NCBI GenBank assembly: GCA_015066805.1
Contig: SVNP01000012.1
Coordinates: forward strand, 1-64,000
Length of the DNA: 64,000 nt
Direction: 5' to 3'
Source of the DNA: Ruminococcus sp.
Lineage (GTDB): Bacteria > Bacillota > Clostridia > Oscillospirales > Ruminococcaceae
Each line of letters starts with the position of its first letter. Position 1 is the stretch's first letter. Under the pieces are notes generated by a model that was not told where the DNA came from, made no database searches, and worked only from the letters and a program-made list of their open reading frames with translations. This document shows positions 61,717 to 64,000 of this stretch, piece after piece. The position numbers and the translations under genes were made by a program.

Positions 61717-61766
61717 AAAACACCATCGAACTCCAAGAGAATACGTCTTGGATTCAATGGTGTTTT
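61717..61766 (-). terminator. Rho-independent terminator of the 61776 remnant
   Basis: AAAACACCAT (61717-61726) pairs with ATGGTGTTTT (61757-61766), and inner CTCCAAG with CTTGGAT. The minus-strand T-run follows. Confidence 0.7.
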
Positions 61767-61775
61767 CAATGATTC

Positions 61776-61940
61776 TTATTCAATCAAGGTAACACTTTGG
61801 GTATGAAACTCAACTTCGGTAAAATTCAGGTCATTGGGTACTGCTACCACCATCAGATCATAGCTTGTCATGCCTCTGCCATATACTGCATATAATTTGC
61901 CACGCTCTCCGTACGTTTTTTCAATCCGTTTCCACGAAAG
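61776..61940 (-). pseudogene. C-terminal gene remnant, unrecognised
   Basis: The frame ending TQSVTLIE and a stop at 61776 looks coding: KRIEKTYGERGKLYAVYGRGMT, then VVAVPNDLNFTEVEF. It is followed by a good terminator. Upstream of about 61940 the frame runs into a terminator hairpin and has no start or ribosome-binding site, so the front of the gene is missing. I recognise no family. Confidence 0.4.
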
Positions 61941-61971
61941 CAAAAACCTCTGATGGATTTCATCAGAGGTT
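61941..61971 (-). terminator. Hairpin with T-run, minus strand
   Basis: AACCTCTGATG (61945-61955) pairs with CATCAGAGGTT (61961-61971), 5-base loop, then TTTTTG on the minus strand. No intact gene precedes it closely. Confidence 0.72.
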
Positions 61972-62032
61972 ACGACACTTATATGTATCAAGGGCACACT
62001 GCAACAGTTGCCTGTCCGCTTTTGATTCCCAT

Positions 62033-62065
62033 AAAAAATCTCCGATGCGCTATGCATCGGAGATT
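62033..62065 (-). terminator. Hairpin with T-run, minus strand
   Basis: AATCTCCGATGC (62037-62048) pairs with GCATCGGAGATT (62054-62065), then TTTTTTA on the minus strand. It follows a short open stretch ending NLVKPPLFGAIYFGQE and a stop at 62071. Confidence 0.75.
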
Positions 62066-62299
62066 AGATGTCACTCTTGCCCGAAATAGATGGCACCAAA
62101 AAGCGGCGGTTTTACGAGGTTTTTCAAGTGTTCCATTGCTTGGAGAGCTTTTTTGCTTAACGGTAAAGACTTCCGTACCCCCGACCTCAGTTGGTATGAA
62201 GTTCTTTTCTTGCAATCGCACTGAACCCCTTACTTTCCTCAGCAAGGCATTCAATATACAGATTGTCCACCTAATCTGGAGGTATATCAAATTGTCATA
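62066..62299. other. Non-coding or degraded stretch downstream of the JAB gene
   Basis: Short minus-strand open stretches occur in several frames (one ends GFSAIARKELHTN, one ends FGAIYFGQE), each without a start signal. I read them as frameshifted remnants of one or two older genes rather than a working gene. Confidence 0.4.
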
Positions 62300-62779
62300 T
62301 CAAATCGCTTCATAGAACGGAATAATTGTTTCATTTGCGACGACTATAACAGTTTGCAACCAATGTTCTCTATTTCCGCCAATGATTATAAGAATGGGCT
62401 CGGGGCAATTGAGTTTCTTGTTTTGCGAGAGTGAAATCATCTGTTTAATATCCGAACTACTTGGTGTAGGCATTGAATTAGGATGATAATGCCACTCTCC
62501 CAAGTAATAATAGTTATCTTTCCATAGTGTATCCAGTCTTTTTTGTAATCCCTTAATGCCTCTCTTAAAAAATGCTTTTTTCTTAACAGAATCAGCAGGA
62601 GAATTAGAGATTTCTGAAATATGTGCAGTTAATCCATCATCTGAGTACTTACCTATTATAATACCCCCTGTTTCATATGGATTTGATTCATCACATAAAT
62701 AATGTAAAATGTTGAGTTGTGCAATTGGCAGCTCAATCTTTAGATTGGCATCAGAATTAATTAAAGTCAATTCAATCAC
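62300..62779 (-). CDS. JAB/MPN-domain metalloprotease (deubiquitinase-like)
   Basis: This 159-residue protein has the complete JAMM zinc signature: Glu36 in YETGGIIIG, then H97-x-H99 in GEWHYHP, S107 and D110 in PTPSSSD (HxH-x7-S-x2-D). Stand-alone bacterial JAB proteases process or remove ubiquitin-like modifiers. The gene starts with a GTG at 62779 that overlaps the last eight bases of the upstream E1-like gene, so the two are co-translated. In known systems (CBASS Cap3, BilC) the partner is likewise an E1/E2 enzyme. Base composition is AT-rich, unlike the core. Confidence 0.9.
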   Translation of the reverse strand: MIELTLINSDANLKIELPIAQLNILHYLCDESNPYETGGIIIGKYSDDGLTAHISEISNSPADSVKKKAFFKRGIKGLQKRLDTLWKDNYYYLGEWHYHPNSMPTPSSSDIKQMISLSQNKKLNCPEPILIIIGGNREHWLQTVIVVANETIIPFYEAI

Positions 62780-64000
62780 TCTCGCATTTATTAATTAAAG
62801 AATAACCTTCGTAATAATCATCCTCTTGCTGTTCGTATGTCAAAGATATTTGTTTTGATTCCCCCATGCTAATGAATTTTTCAATATTTTTCACAGCAAT
62901 GGATGCTGCCATCCAAATATCATCACTCCGAGCAGGGAACGTAGGATGCCAACAACCGATTCCGTCTCTAGGCAATTTATCTTCATCAACTTCTTTCAAA
63001 TCCATCATAATATACTGTGAAATAAACCGATAGAATTCATCAAAACTATAAACTCTATTGTTCTGCATATTGATGTACAGCCTTTTGGCACCAAAGCCCA
63101 CAGAAACAGATATAAAACAATGAGGGCTTTCAAATTCAACGCTTCTAAACGTCTCCAAAACTCTATCTTCACCAGTGCAATCTATAATTACATCATAGTG
63201 GTCTATTTCTATGCTTGCATGTAGTCCCTCACCATCGATAATCAACGATACAGTATTATTGATTGGTTTTATCTCAGCATGAGGATTGATAACATTCAGA
63301 TGTGAGCATAGGGAATTGCATTTGTTACGCCCAATGGACTTAAGACTGAGCGTATGTCTTGATAGATTCCCAACTTTAAATACATCGCTATCTGCTATTG
63401 ATAGATTATATATTCCAGATCTAACAAGTATTTCAGCAATAGAAGCCCCAATACAGCCAGCACCTATCAAAAGGATTCTTTTTCCTAGCATTATTCGTGG
63501 CATTTTTCCTCTTTGAGAGATATCGTCTTGGCTCCAATTCTCAGAAAAAATCCAATTTATCGGAAGATCTGCTTTTAAAACTTCAGTAATATCTCTGTGC
63601 CAGTATCCTGTGATATTATTTCTGAAACCTTTTGGGCATTGACGGCCATGTGAAAGTGTAGGAAGAAGAAAGGCTTTCCAGTAAATAATCTCATTCTCTT
63701 GAAACCAATATTTCGGTATTGGAAATCCCAAAAGGAATAAGCGAGGCATTCCATCACGCAAATATTTGGAACTCTCCTTAAGTAGCATTTTTATATCATA
63801 GCCCTGGGATTCACAAACTTCGAGTAATTCTGCCCATGTTTCGGGAACTTGCCAATCATGTAGCACAGGAACACTCTTTAATAAAACCCATGGCGATTTT
63901 ACTATCTTCATGGAATTCTGTTCTTCTAAAGCAGTTCCCCAATGAGAGTAATGAACAGGCTTATTATCAAACGAATAAAAAGTTTTAGGATAATAGATCG
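62772..64000 (-). CDS. ThiF/E1-like ubiquitin-activating enzyme, N-terminus off the window
   Basis: The frame is open from the window edge: 29 codons precede the first ATG (63911), which lacks a good ribosome-binding site, so the gene very likely starts outside. In the visible 408 residues, the first ~150 have an E2-like or linker character (LFLLGFPIPKYWFQENEIIYWKAFLLP). The adenylation domain follows: LLIGAGCIGASIAEIL (GxGxxG), ADSDVF, NLSRHTLSLKSIGRNK and DCTGEDRVLE. A candidate catalytic cysteine is in DGIGCWHPTFPAR near the end. I infer activation of a ubiquitin-like modifier or a C-terminal glycine substrate. The JAB gene overlaps its end. Confidence 0.85.
   Translation of the reverse strand, partial: IYYPKTFYSFDNKPVHYSHWGTALEEQNSMKIVKSPWVLLKSVPVLHDWQVPETWAELLEVCESQGYDIKMLLKESSKYLRDGMPRLFLLGFPIPKYWFQENEIIYWKAFLLPTLSHGRQCPKGFRNNITGYWHRDITEVLKADLPINWIFSENWSQDDISQRGKMPRIMLGKRILLIGAGCIGASIAEILVRSGIYNLSIADSDVFKVGNLSRHTLSLKSIGRNKCNSLCSHLNVINPHAEIKPINNTVSLIIDGEGLHASIEIDHYDVIIDCTGEDRVLETFRSVEFESPHCFISVSVGFGAKRLYINMQNNRVYSFDEFYRFISQYIMMDLKEVDEDKLPRDGIGCWHPTFPARSDDIWMAASIAVKNIEKFISMGESKQISLTYEQQEDDYYEGYSLINKCESD

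Noticed and set aside
61988-62290. 100-codon minus-strand frame downstream of the JAB gene
   Set aside because: It crosses a terminator hairpin, has no ribosome-binding site, and its neighbours in other frames look like fragments.
1-64000. CRISPR arrays, rRNA operons, insertion sequences, origins
   Set aside because: No regularly spaced repeats, rRNA sequence, transposase gene with terminal repeats, or DnaA-box cluster was seen.

Overview
The window looks like a chromosomal segment of a fibre-degrading, anaerobic Firmicute close to Ruminococcus. Three things point there. Two secreted enzymes carry type I dockerins (a GH9 cellulase and a GH43/CE1 enzyme), and a secreted GH25 lysozyme carries a cohesin-like module. 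The oxygen/superoxide defence genes (flavodiiron protein, rubredoxin, desulfoferrodoxin) are those of an anaerobe, and so is the fermentative AdhE. A long cluster, yicC-remA-gmk-rpoZ-priA-def-fmt-rsmB-rlmN-prpC-prkC-rsgA-thiN-spoVM, follows the conserved Firmicute order. Most of the window has GC-rich core codon usage; the two ends are AT-rich accessory DNA.

Layout. Bases 1-4100 are a decayed accessory/defence region on the minus strand: an edge-truncated hypothetical gene, a methyltransferase-like tail, a broken DUF4143 ATPase, an abortive-infection family gene, an intact LlaJI-family endonuclease, and fragments of an McrB-like ATPase and an HNH protein joined by a deletion. Bases 4190-7980 hold rlmD, two small proteins and a polysaccharide flippase (minus). 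Bases 8100-27510 run on the plus strand: adhE, a phosphotransferase, a domain-permuted GH3 beta-glucosidase, recJ, rel, a metallo-hydrolase, hemZ, carB, greA, lysS and a solitary nucleotidyltransferase. Bases 27558-42430 form one colinear minus-strand cluster of 16 genes for translation, nucleotide metabolism and cell-wall signalling. It ends in a 30-residue SpoVM that is easily overlooked.

Bases 42500-58000 hold singletons and short operons: a membrane protein with NAD-binding-like folds and a C-terminal RyR domain, a metallo-hydrolase, GH9, an AraC regulator, the GH25-cohesin protein, tRNA-Thr, a ribosomal-protection GTPase fused to a Rae1-like NYN nuclease, the flavodiiron/rubredoxin/desulfoferrodoxin operon, a divergent ferredoxin and Crp/Fnr pair, and a U32-like protein. 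Bases 58239-61439 encode a four-module hemicellulase. Bases 61560-64000 return to AT-rich DNA with gene remnants, stacked hairpins, and a JAB-domain peptidase gene overlapping a ThiF/E1-like gene that runs off the window. That pair is a prokaryotic ubiquitin-like cassette.

The strongest leads are the E1/JAB cassette, the EF-G-like GTPase/NYN fusion, the GH25-cohesin lysozyme, the RyR membrane protein, and a palindrome centred at -41.5 of the ferredoxin promoter next to the Crp/Fnr gene. All calls come from reading the sequence. Nothing was searched against a database.
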